DNA of 64,000 nt from Escallonia rubra (taxonomy: Eukaryota > Streptophyta > Magnoliopsida > Escalloniales > Escalloniaceae). The stretch is from positions 1 to 64,000 of the forward strand of contig JAVXUO010000887.1 of the NCBI GenBank assembly GCA_033065855.1, read 5' to 3'. The position numbers and the translations under genes were made by a program. Of this stretch, positions 1-10,155 are shown one piece after another (position 1 is the stretch's first letter; each line of letters begins with the position of its first letter). The notes beneath the pieces were generated by a model. The model was given only the letters and a program-made list of their open reading frames with translations, was not told where the DNA came from and searched no databases.

Positions 1-130
1 CGTGATAAATTACTTTAAAATTTTTAAATTAAAATATGAAAATTGTATTTAGCGACAGAATCATACGTCCGTCGCTAAAGGTCTTTGCGGATGGAATTGT
101 CCGTCGCTTAAAATCCTTTATCTTGTAGTT
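1..130. mobile_element. Terminal fragment of a CACTA-like transposon
   Basis: This stretch carries several copies of the sub-terminal motif CGTCGCTAAA and its complement. It ends in TTATCTTGTAGTT at 118-130, one base from the usual CACTA end TTCTTGTAGTG. The same sub-terminal motif occurs at the clear CACTA ends at 2702 and 33186. Its other end is outside the window, so its size and orientation are not known. It could also be an internal repeat block of the next element. Confidence 0.45.
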
Positions 131-637
131 AAACCTACAACTCAGAGCAATCGTTAGTACGACTCACTATAGCAGCCCTAGAAGTTATATAAATGTTAAA
201 TATACTCAATGTTGTACCCCCAAGGTGACGAACATTCGTTAATGGTTTATTTTACTTGGAGTGATATTTTTTTCGGCGGTTACTTCCTATATGTGCTTAA
301 CCGCGGATGGGGAATTTCCCGTCGTGGAGTGTTCTTAAGTATAGCCTTATCGTTTTGTTGCCAAATCCCATAGATCTCGTATGACGAACTTTAGTATCAG
401 AGGTCACTGCCATGCCAGCAGCGAGTGTATGTTATTATACCATATGATTTGCGAATTTTGCCAAGTTTGGCTTGAATACAATGCGTCATCTGAAATTGCA
501 ACCGAGCCTCATACAATCCATAATGGAGTAGAACTGTTTTTGCACCTCCGTTCATATATATATATATATATAGTGCCGATGATGATTTCTGCCAAATTAT
601 TGTTTTTAACGTGTTAATGTCTTTGTAATTTATCTAT

Positions 638-2271
638 ATGAAGTCAGATATGGATAGGATACGGGCTATTCGTGGCCGGGCTGGACGAAGCTATCTTCCC
701 CGGTGGGTCCCACCTCGTCATTGCCCACTGATGACGAGGCACAGAGTGATCGCATACAGCAGATGGGGCCCCAGCCCCAACCGTCGCCACAGCCCTAGCC
801 GTCGCCCCAGCCCGACACAGATTCATCCCACACGCGCGTGCATTCTCCATCTTCCGTGGGTTCTACCTCAGGTATAGTTGATAACGGTGTTTAGTACATT
901 TTCGCTAGCCTTATATTTAAAGTATATTTGAACTGTATTAATGTCTGTGTTTTGTAGGATCTCGACGAGGCCGTGGTTCGACATGCAGGGTACGCATCGA
1001 CCCCCAGCGTAAACAAAGAGTTACGCTCACCCAAGAGAGCCTGTAAGTAAAAAAAAAATATCACATCATGCCTTATATTTAAAATTTTGGGGTGTTAATT
1101 TATATTTGAACTGTATTAATTTATTTATTTACTTCTTTGGCAAGATCCTGGAGAATCAGGCGAGGACGAAGATCAGCGTTCTTGTGAAGGGCCGATTCTT
1201 CGAGCCACGCCTGTACTGGAAGGACTGGGATGCCGCTGCGAGGGAGTCCCTATGGGAGGAATGGCTGGTACGGTGAAGTATTTTTTTCAGCGATAGTATT
1301 TTTTTAATTAGAGTTTGTTTTCTATAGTTAATTTGTGTTATTGAATGCCTTACAGGAGGGGTTCACGTTTGACTCGCCTGAGCAGCAGGCACTGGGGCAG
1401 CAGGCCTTCTTTGCTTACATCGGCAAGAATTACCGTTGATAGTGCCACGACACACGGGACTGGGCGAAGAAGATGCTGCCTGAGGGTGCCCCGATGACAA
1501 GATATCCCCCACATTGGATATCTCACGGTGTATGGGGGAGATGATAGATCGGTGGGCTGCGGATACAGGCTGGGATGCCAAGAGTAAGAGCGGGGCCGAG
1601 AACAGACAGAACAGAGATCCGACTCACACGAGAGAGGGGGGGTCGGTGCCACACGACATCGTCCGACACATGAACGCGGTCGAGCACCCGGATCTGGAGG
1701 AGGATGATGTCATAGCTCTGACGTATAGTCAGACGCACGTGCAGAAGAAGGACAAGGACGAGGCGCACCGGTCGGGCGATTATATTTCAGATATTACCCA
1801 GCGGATCGATGTGAGTCAATTTGTTTAAGTTGTTATTTTTTTGTCTTTCTATCTTCAATGTCTGTTGCGTTAATTAATGCCCTAACATATCATTAAATCA
1901 CTATTTTTGTAGGCCTCGTATGAACAGCTTAGAGGGTCCGAGCAACAGTCCAGACAGCCATCAGCGTCCACTAGTACGAGTGCGAGTACTGGGGTGTTGA
2001 AGCGATGGCTGGATACGCCGGAGGTCGTCAATCGGCCGAATGGCCGCATACGCGGCCTGCTAGAACGACTGCTCGTGCCATAATAGGAGCGTCCTCACCC
2101 CCCGCTGCCCCTCCACAGACACCGGCTCCTCAGCGTCCGTTGGACGACAAAGAGATCCAGTGCGTTGCTACGGTGGTAGTGAGGATGATTAGGGAGCAGG
2201 GTACCGCTGCTAGACATGCCGAGCCGGCCCCGGATCAGCAGGATCCAGATCCGGGTTTCGGCAACCCCTGA
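638..2271 (+). pseudogene. Plant En/Spm (Ptta-type) transposase remnant
   Basis: Coding pieces in several frames, separated by short AT-rich introns, together resemble the plant transposase family Transposase_24 (Ptta/En/Spm). Visible pieces are a Pro/Arg-rich N-terminal part (638-870); a piece reading KGRFFEPRLYWKDWD (about 1150-1275); FTFDSPEQQALGQQ (about 1360-1438, ending in a stop); a block at 1514-1815 with the family pattern GGSVPHDI...ALTYSQTHVQKKD...YISDI; and a Ser/Thr/Pro-rich tail with LKRWLDTPEVVNRPNGRI (from 1913). In-frame stops show it is no longer intact. Family members bind the CACTA ends and act in the nucleus. The recognition is by remembered family pattern, not by alignment. 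Confidence 0.65.
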
Positions 2272-2389
2272 TGAGCCCCTTCTCGTGCCTGGTCCCAGCT
2301 CCCCCCCCCCCAGCATCCGGCTGGGTAATAGAAAAATAGAAAAAAAAAAAAAAAGATTTCAAAAAAATTTTGACTTTTGGCAACGGACT

Positions 2390-2702
2390 ATTCCGTCGCT
2401 AAAACGGAATAGTCCGTCGCTAAAATATTTATTCCGTCGCTAATTTAACAAAAAAGAAAACAAATTAAAATACTTAAATTATATTTAGAGACGAATATTC
2501 CGTCGCTAATTAAAAATAAATTCGTCGCAAAAACTTACATATTACACAACGGATTTGAAAATTTCGTCGCCAAACTATTACTAACGGCTTTTATACGAGG
2601 GACTTTTAGCGTCGGTAAATCCGTCGCTAAAACATTTAGCGACGGATTTTAGGCTTTTAGCGACGGATGTACCCGTCACTAAAAGCCTTATTTCTTATAG
2701 TG
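2390..2702. repeat. CACTA sub-terminal repeats (CGTCGCTAAA family)
   Basis: About ten copies of CCGTCGCTAAA or its complement TAGCGACGG occur here, several arranged head to head so that they form short hairpins. Known role in CACTA elements: cooperative binding sites for the transposase-associated protein. The same motif occurs at 1-130 and 32820-33170, so at least three related CACTA ends lie in this window. Confidence 0.75.
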
Positions 2703-5044
2703 CGTGTAGAAGTGATAAAAGTTTCACATACTAGCACGTTCTGCATAGCAATCTAAAAGTTTCATGGCCTGCTCGTTCTTTAATTGAATTACAAACTGAT
2801 TTAGTTACATAATGAGCAACTCAGACTTTTTAGTAAATTGCATAAACCATCGAAAACCTAATTACTCAATTACTCATAAATATAAATCTCAGAAACTACC
2901 TCTGTAAGGACTTTAATGGTAGCTTCTTGGCTCTCTCTATTAAAAACCCTAATCTGCAAAAAACAAACAAATACCAACAATCAACCGTAACCATCAGCCA
3001 TATCTATCAATTTTTCCAGTGGAAAAATCAAATCTTGGGAATCCAATTCTATTAATTGCACAGTAATAAACAAGTAATTGACTAAGAAATTAATAAGCAC
3101 ATAGACCTATAATGTTCTAAGTGATAAGGAGAACCAAAGGTGTTGGAAATGAAAGATGGAAGACTGTGTATAGGGTTTAATTAGTTTGATATAATGGTTT
3201 CAGTTGAACTGCATATGTGAAAATATGAGTCAAATGGAGTTGTAGTGGGTGGGATGTGGCATATTCGGTGTCAGATAGGACGGTGACAATGATACTTACC
3301 TGCAGAAGATGAAGCTATCGGCTAGGTTTGGGGCAAAATCGTAGAAAATAAGGGACGTGTGTGTCTGGAGAGAGAGAGAGAAGGGGGGTGTCTCCGTTTA
3401 GAGGGTGAGCGTAATTAACCAATACAGGAGAAGAAACACAAATAAGGGCAAGGAACAACTCTGTGTAAAAAGGCGATCGATAATATCGGTGTGCATTTGG
3501 CTGGTGGCATAGCTTACATGTGGAAGCGGTCATTTTAGTCTGTTGGCATTGGGCACTGCTATAGGCCTATTTTCTTGTAATGGAGATATTGAGCTTCTAT
3601 GACAAAAGAAGTACTAAAACATAAACCCAAGGATACCTCCAAGAAACAAAAACGAATACTAAGACAAAACAAAAAAAGGAGCACCCAAAGAAAGGCAGAA
3701 CCATAAACTCAAAAACTCTGGCACTATGAAACACAGAAGTATGGATCCCAGAAGTATACGCCTGAAGCTTCAACCTAACATCAAATTTGATGTCTAGAAC
3801 AAAAATCTTCAGAAAATATAACCAAATTATCTTAAAGTTTCTCTATTTCCTACATATGATGTACCATAGCAGCAACATAAAGATTCTAGGCAAGAAAGAT
3901 GCAAATCTCTTTTCCAAACGATGCAGAAAATGAGTACCCGATGAATCCATGACCAACGGTTTCGTCAGAAAAACTAACAACTTCCTAACTAAACAAGTTG
4001 CTGAAATTGATTACCCACACAACGGTATACAGAGCAAGAGTAACATGACTACTGGGCTTTCAAAGTTCCAGGGTCATAGTCAAAGCTCAGTTCCATTGAT
4101 CTTAATAAGCAATTTAGCTGTAGCCAAAACATATTAAGGCAACTAATAATATAATCAATCGGCATCAAATATCAAAAATCAAATTTCTAGCTGAAAGTGG
4201 CATCAAACATAAAAATAAATTTTCTAATTGGTATTCATTTACATGTAAAAAATAGTAAGTGAATTAAAAATACCTTTAATTGCGCCTAAATGGTCGAAGC
4301 CCCACTTTCAACGGATTCCAAACACACCAATGTATTTTCCCCGATCAAGCCCTACCACAAAAGAACCTAAGATCAGAACTGAAATTGGATTGAAATTTTC
4401 AGAGCCTAAGCACAACATAAGCCGTTGCATGAGTTACAACGCAACACCAATCAAAATGGCCAACCATGCCCTAGAATGTTGATCTAATTTCAACTAATAA
4501 GACTTTTCTGAAAAAACCTAGACTCAGGTAAAATTGTTTCACCATACGTTGTGTTGCACCAAATTCAAAGCAGAAGAAGGTAGAGAATGATGTGAGTGGT
4601 CGACAAAAGAAGAGAGAAGAAGATCGTCGGTATGGTGTCAGTGATCGACAAAATAAGAGAGAAGAATGTCATACCTAGAAGTCGATCTTCATTGAAATTC
4701 TAATTGCCCGTGAAATTCTCATCTGAGATAGGTTTTGTGCAATTCCAATTGCCAAATTATGCCCGTGAAATTATCCCGCCTAATCATCGACCCCTATCCC
4801 AACGGTAATCAGCCGTGGGAATTGCGTATGAGAGATTCAATCGCCAAGCTGCGTCTGCGAGATTCACTCAATTCCTGATTGTTCGCCCAATTCCCACGGT
4901 AAACACCGTCGTGATTGCCCTTCCAATTTGAAGCAACACCAATGGCCACGGTACAATAATAACCGTAGGTGTACATGACTTGTATCTACGGTTCCTTTTA
5001 TACCGTAGGCCTTTTTGTCACCACAAAGCAGTTTCATTGTAGTG
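2703..5044. mobile_element. 3' part of a second CACTA-type element; no gene seen
   Basis: The right end reads TTTCATTGTAGTG (5032-5044), complement CACTACAATGAAA, a CACTA-type terminus. The last 250 bp repeat the motif ACCGTAGG/ACGGT, different from the CGTCGCTAAA motif of the first element, so it is a different family. The end falls exactly inside a gypsy reverse transcriptase, which resumes in frame at 5045. The 5' end is not found; the first CACTA may be nested inside this one. The rest of the stretch has only short, unconvincing reading frames. Confidence 0.55.
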
Positions 5045-7553
5045 CAGAGGGCAATGAATTTGATTTTTCATAATATGATTGGCAAATTTGTAGAAGTATA
5101 TATTGATTATGTAGTTGTTAAATCGGATGATCTTTAGGAACATATACGACATTTAGAAAATGCCTTCATAAGGATGACAAGACAAAATCTAAAATTGAAC
5201 CCTTTGAAATATTTTGGAGTTTCTGCGGGGAACTTTCTAGGATTTTTGGTTCACCAAAAGGGAATCGAAATCAACGAAAATAAACCAAAAGCTATTATAA
5301 ATGCTAAACTCCCTTCGAATAAGAATGAGCTCCAGCACTTTTTAGGCCAAGTTAATTTCTTATGTCGATTCATTGCTAACCTAACAGGAAAAATAAAAGC
5401 ATTCTCAGCATTTTCGGTGTTGAAAGGAGACACCGAATATCGTTGGGAAGCAGACCATTAGGAGGCTTTCCAATTGATAAGGGAATATCTAGCCAAGCCC
5501 CCAGTCCTAATGCCACCGAGAATCGGAAGGCCGTTAAAGCTATATGTATTAGCCGCGAAGTCATTGCTTCGCAGTTTACTAGCTCAGGAAAACAGTCAAG
5601 GCTTTGAACAAGCTATCTATTACTTTAGTCGAGGCTTAAATGTAACCACATAGAAGTACTCCATTATATAGAAGGTATTCTTAACTTTGTACTCTACCAG
5701 GATTAAACTTCGACACTATATGCTGCCCTTTGATGTGTTAGTGATAACACAACCCGATTTGATAAAATACATGCTATCAAGGCCAGTCTTGTCGAGAAAA
5801 ATGGGGAAGTAAGTCCTACAACTGATATAGTAGAGCTTAACTTATATTCCTCAGAAAGCCCAAATTATCCAAGCGATGGCATTGAGAACGAAGTAATCTA
5901 TGTTGGCATTGTTTATTGGAAAATGGCGTTTGATAGGTCAAAAACTAGCCAAGGAGCTGGAGCTGGAGCTAGAATAGTATTAATTTCACTCATCAGGAAT
6001 GTTCATCAATTTGCCTTTCAAATTGAAAAAGATTGCTCAAAGAACCAAGAAAATTATGAAGCTTTGGAGGCAGAAATATTGTTGGATATGCGTATAAGAA
6101 CAGTACAAATATTTGGAGACTCTCAGTTGGTGGTAAAACAATTAAATAGAGAATTCAAATGTAATGCTCCTGGTTTGGAGGTATATTTCAGTATTGCTTC
6201 ATATTTGCTAGCAAAATTTGACGATGTGACTATAACCCATGTTCCAAGGTTAAACAATGGAAATGCCAACGTCATGGCTCAATTGGCCTCAGGCTTAAGA
6301 GTGTTGGGATGAGTTATTGAGCAATGGGTAAAACTATCAGAACATTTGCCATTGATTGGTGATAGATATAAACAATTAGAAATGGTTAACCCAATCGATA
6401 TTGTTCAAGATGATTGGAGAGCACCCATTATTTAGTTTTTACAAAACCCTCAGTCAAAGGTAGACGCGAAAATAAAATTGAAAGCAATTTAAGTACTTTA
6501 TCCTAAACGGTGATTTGTTTGAACGAACAACAAAAGGACTCGTGTTAAGATGTTTAGGGTAACAAGAAGCTATGCAAGTGCAACAAGAAGCTATGCAAGT
6601 AATGGCTGAAGTACGTGAGGGTACTTGTGGTGCCCATTAGGCAGGTGTAAAAATGAGATGGTTGATTAAACGACATGGCCATTATTGGCCTACCATAATG
6701 GAAGATTGCATCAGATATGCAAAGAGATTCCAGGATTGCCAAAAGCATGGCATAGTTCATCGCGCAACTTGTATAGAGTTACAATCGATAGTGAAACAAA
6801 GGCCCTTCCAAGGATGGGCCATGGATTTAATAGGTCAAATACATCTTTTTTGTCCAAGAAACATGGGTTCATTATCGTAGCAACTGATTATTTTACAAAG
6901 TGAACGAAAGCCAAACCAATGAAAAGAGTTACTCATGAAAGTGTCATGATGTTCATCAAAGAGAATATAATCCATCGATTTGGATTACCACAGATGATTA
7001 CGGCAATAGAGGCACTGTTTCACTGGGGGCAAATACTTGTGTTTGCTAAAGAATATAAATTTGAAATAGTAAACTCTACTTCGTATTATGCACAAGCAAA
7101 CGGCCAAGCTGAAGCCACAAACAAATCAATTAAACACATTATAGAAAAGGCAATTGAAGATACCCCTAGTGACTGGCACCGATTATTGTCTGAGGTTCTT
7201 TGGGCATTTCGAACTTCTCCAAAGTCTAGTATATGAGTAACTCCATATGCTAAACGTTTGGACATGATCCCCTATTGCCCATGGAAATAACGGTAAGATC
7301 CTTCCAAGTAGCCGTGCAAAATAATATTCACGTGGCAGATCTTACAACATAAGGGTTTTACGAAATCATTTGAAGAACAAGATTTGGTTTGGAAGACAAT
7401 TCTTCTGATAGGATCAAAAGACCCAAAATTTGAAAATGGTCCTCAAATTGGGAAAGGTCGGTCTTTTCAAGTACATAAAGTTTTAAGAGGGGGAGCATGT
7501 TGGTTAAAATCTTTGGAAGGGCAGTTACACGCCAAGCCTATCAACGGCCGATA

Positions 7554-7556
<3 letters not shown>
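5045..7556 (+). pseudogene. Ty3/gypsy pol remnant (RT, two RNase H, integrase), Tat-like
   Basis: Decayed pol gene, read across several frames. It starts inside reverse transcriptase: RAMNLIFHNMIGKFVEVYID (5046 on), with the catalytic YIDD changed to YIDY and a stop soon after. RT thumb and a first RNase H follow to about 5800. A second RNase H lies at 5923-6312, with NYEALEAE and GDSQLVVKQ giving acidic active-site residues. Integrase follows: an HHCC zinc module near 6630-6750 (CQKHG at its end), WAMDLIGQ with the first Asp, a second Asp apparently lost in GLPQMITAIE, and the Glu kept in YYAQANGQAEA. The C-terminal pol tail with PINGRY ends at about 7554. Two RNase H domains in this order are known from the Tat lineage. 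It is cut on the left by a CACTA end and on the right by the giant element. Confidence 0.85.

Positions 7557-7589
<33 letters not shown>
7557..7589. repeat. TA microsatellite at the insertion site (left side)
   Basis: A run of about 16 TA units directly precedes the first base of the giant element. A matching shorter TA run lies directly after its last base (20937-20953). Any target-site duplication is hidden in these runs. Confidence 0.9.
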
Positions 7590-7591
<2 letters not shown>

Positions 7592-8580
7592 GAGGCGATC
7601 CACACCCACCGGTGGATAAAAAAAATTTCTCCACCCAACCGCATGTAAGAGAAGCGGTTGGGTAGGATTTCTTTTTGTCGTGGGCCCCACCACAAAAAAA
7701 CAGTGATTTTTTTTTTAGCCCAACCGCATGTAAGAGAACCAGTTGGGTAGGATTATCTTTTTGACGTGGGCCCACCACAAAAAAAGCACTCCACCCAACC
7801 GCTTCTCTTATACGCGGTTGGAACAAATTTTTTTTTTTAGCCCAACCGCTTCTAAGAGAAGCGGTTGGTAAGCACTTTTTTTTTTTAACAATTTTTTTGC
7901 CCACCAACCGCATATAAGAGAAGCGGTTGGTGGCTTGCGTAACTTTTTTTTGGGTGGCTCCCACACAAAAATTTTCTGATTTTTTGGTTGGCTCCCACAA
8001 AAAAAAAAAAAACTCGAGCACAAGCCTGCCACGTGGCGTCGCCCACGACTGCCACGTGGCCCAACCGCGTGAAGGGGCGCCGGTTGGGGCGATGCCCTGC
8101 CACGTGGCCCAACCACGTGAAGGGCCGCCGGTTGGGGTGATGCCCTGCCACGTGGCCTCTCCCGCGCCTGCCACGTGGCCTCTCCCGCGCCTGCCACGTG
8201 GCCCACAGCGTGAAGGGGCCCCGCGGCTTGCCCTTCCCCCCACGCCTGCCACGTGGCGCCCCCCCCCCCCCACGCGGGTGATGCCCCACCTGGCGTCCTT
8301 CCCTCCCCCGTGACTGTCCTTCCCTCTCCTTTTTTCTTTGTTTGCAGCTCACTTCAGAGTCTGCCAAATGTTTTTTTGCAGCCTATTCGGGCACTTTGCA
8401 GAGACCACTCACGGGTATTTTTTTTCCCTCTTTTTTCTTCTCTCTTCCTCACTTTTCTCTCTTTATAATCCCCTCCCCCCAACCCTTCTTCTCCACACTT
8501 CTTCTCCACAAACCAAAAAATTTTAGCGCTAGAAGATCGGTGGATAATCGCTAGAAGATCGGTAGATTTTTCTTCAAATA
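7590..8580. repeat. Left terminal region with stem-loops
   Basis: The first 350 bp carry five imperfect hairpins. Each has the stem CCAACCGC / GCGGTTGG and a loop of about 10-15 bases that often reads ATGTAAGAGAA: near 7637, 7718, 7795, 7848 and 7900. A GC-rich block (8028-8330), a pyrimidine-rich block (8330-8520), and a short direct repeat CGCTAGAAGATCGGT (8527-8560) follow. The right arm has the same order inverted (20210-20936). No gene is seen here; reading frames through it are low-complexity. Confidence 0.75.
8028..8256. promoter_or_regulatory. CACGTG (G-box) array, left arm
   Basis: Seven copies of the perfect palindrome GCCACGTGGC lie within about 230 bp, plus one AACCACGTGAAG. They alternate with GCGCCGGTTGGGG-type spacers. 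CACGTG is the core G-box, bound in plants by bZIP and bHLH factors. In a transposon end it could instead be a transposase or host-factor docking site. What binds it is not known from sequence. Confidence 0.7.
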
Positions 8581-10155
8581 CATCAAGTCACAACAAGTAA
8601 GTATTTTGAATTTCCTTATAATTCAATGTTAGGTTTATACAAATCAGCGTATTACATTTAGCGTATTACATTTATAGCGATTCAAAATAGCGTATTACAT
8701 TTATAGACAGTTTTTCACGAATTTATAAAAAATAACTAGAGCGAGATTTTGCCAAAGTACAAAAAAGAGATCCTAGTTATTCTGAAAGGATCTATATCAA
8801 GTAAAAATTTCAGATTTTTCCAAAGACCGTAAAGGGGCTAACTGATACGGGGAACCGTGTACCTTCGCAGTCTAATTTAAAATACCAAGCTAGCGCGATT
8901 TCGCGCGAAACTTTTACGAGAACCCTAGGATGTTGGGAAGTTCCATTCCCCAGGATTTCGCGCCATTCTGGAGCCGTTAGCTATATTTTTGGCCGAACGA
9001 CCCTTTCAGCGCTCGCCCTTTAATTAGACAGTTTTTTCATGAATTTATAAAAAATAGCTAGAGCGTGATTTGGCCAAAGTGCAAAACAGAGACCCTAGTT
9101 ACTCTGAAAGGATCTGTATCAGGTAAAAATTTCAGATTTTTCCAAAGACTGTAAAGGGGCTAATTGATACGGGGAACCGTGTACCTTCGCAGTCTAATTT
9201 AAAATACCAAGCTAGCGCGATTTCGCGCGAAAATTTTTCAAGAACCCTAGGATGTTGGGAAGTTCCATTCCCCAGGATTTCGCGCCATTCTGGAGCCGTT
9301 AGCTATTTTTTTGGCCAAACGGCCCTTTCAGCGCTCGATCCGGACACCGGTTCGCGATTTTTGCGCGAAAAATCCGTAAAGTACTTTTTAGGCCAAGGAT
9401 GAACTCACGAAGCGTAAAGTAGCATTTCGAGGCACCTTTGAGATTTTTCCTGATGCCAGGGGCATTTTGGTAATTTGCCAGCCCGCGAGGGGTTTTTCGG
9501 TAATTTTTCCGCGCCAAGTTTTTAATTAGACAGTTTTAGTCCAGGAATGTAATCACATAACCTGAAATGTTGTTTTGAAGCTGGTTCGGGGGCGTTGGGG
9601 TGATAGTGAACTCCCGGGGGCATTTCGGTAATTTGTCGCTCATCGGGGGCTATTTTGCTAGGAAGGATCCAGCTTAAAGGGCCATACCTTAAAATAACTT
9701 TTAGTTCAGCAAAGGGTGTCAGACACCCGAAAACTTTTATTGTTCCGGGTGAATTCAGGAACTTGTGACGCACCGGCGATGACTGCCAGGGGGTATTTTC
9801 CATAAGTAGCGGGTGTTTTGGTAACTTTCCCCCTTTAAAATTTTTCCTGATATATTTGGTATATAATTGACGTAATACATTTAAAAACTTGACTTTAAAA
9901 CGGTTTTGAGGTCTTGGGGGTGTAGGGGCCATCGGGGGGTATATTGCTATATAACCACGTTGGCGCTAAATTCAATGAGAACTAGCGTAATTAAGCGTTC
10001 GGAGTGGTGGGAAGTGAGGATTTGTTTTAATACATTGAAATAATGACTATTGCTAATGTGTTGGTAAGCTAGGTTAAAGATCCAGGAATGTAGTTTTGGA
10101 ATGTAAATATTATGGACGCTAAGTTGGTTTACGATTATATTTTGTTCTTAGAGAT
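8581..10155 (+). promoter_or_regulatory. Leader/promoter module of the left PMD-Ulp1 gene, partly duplicated
   Basis: Non-coding stretch between the terminal region and the PMD gene. A unit starting GACAGTTTTTTCA...GAATTTATAAAAAATAGC occurs twice in tandem (about 8705-9020 and 9029-9350). It contains the conserved blocks GCTAGCGCGATTTCGCGCGAAA and GGGAAGTTCCATTCCCCAGG-like sequence. A second part (9390-9960) repeats the motif GGGGCATTTTGGTAATTTG about five times. The same second part stands before the FAR1 gene (14040-14340) and in the right arm (17960-20090). Promoter function is an inference from position. Confidence 0.55.

Larger units (their letters stand above)
131..2702 (+). mobile_element. 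CACTA (En/Spm) transposon, 3' half
   Basis: The right end at 2702 reads TTTCTTATAGTG, so its complement starts CACTATAAGAAA, the hallmark of CACTA elements. The last 300 bp are packed with direct and inverted copies of CGTCGCTAAA, the sub-terminal repeats bound by the transposase in this superfamily. The interior carries remnants of a plant En/Spm transposase gene on the plus strand. The left end is missing from the window or lost. A 3-bp target duplication therefore cannot be checked. Confidence 0.75.

Noticed and set aside
3540..3580. CACTGCTATAGGCC as the 5' end of the CACTA element that ends at 5044
   Set aside because: It does not match the complement of the 3' end beyond CACT, and no shared 3-bp target duplication could be found.
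7467..8273. A 268-residue minus-strand open frame through the left end of the giant element
   Set aside because: It is low-complexity (Gly/Arg/Trp-rich) and arises from the CACGTG minisatellite and A-runs; no domain, and similar frames appear by symmetry in the right arm.
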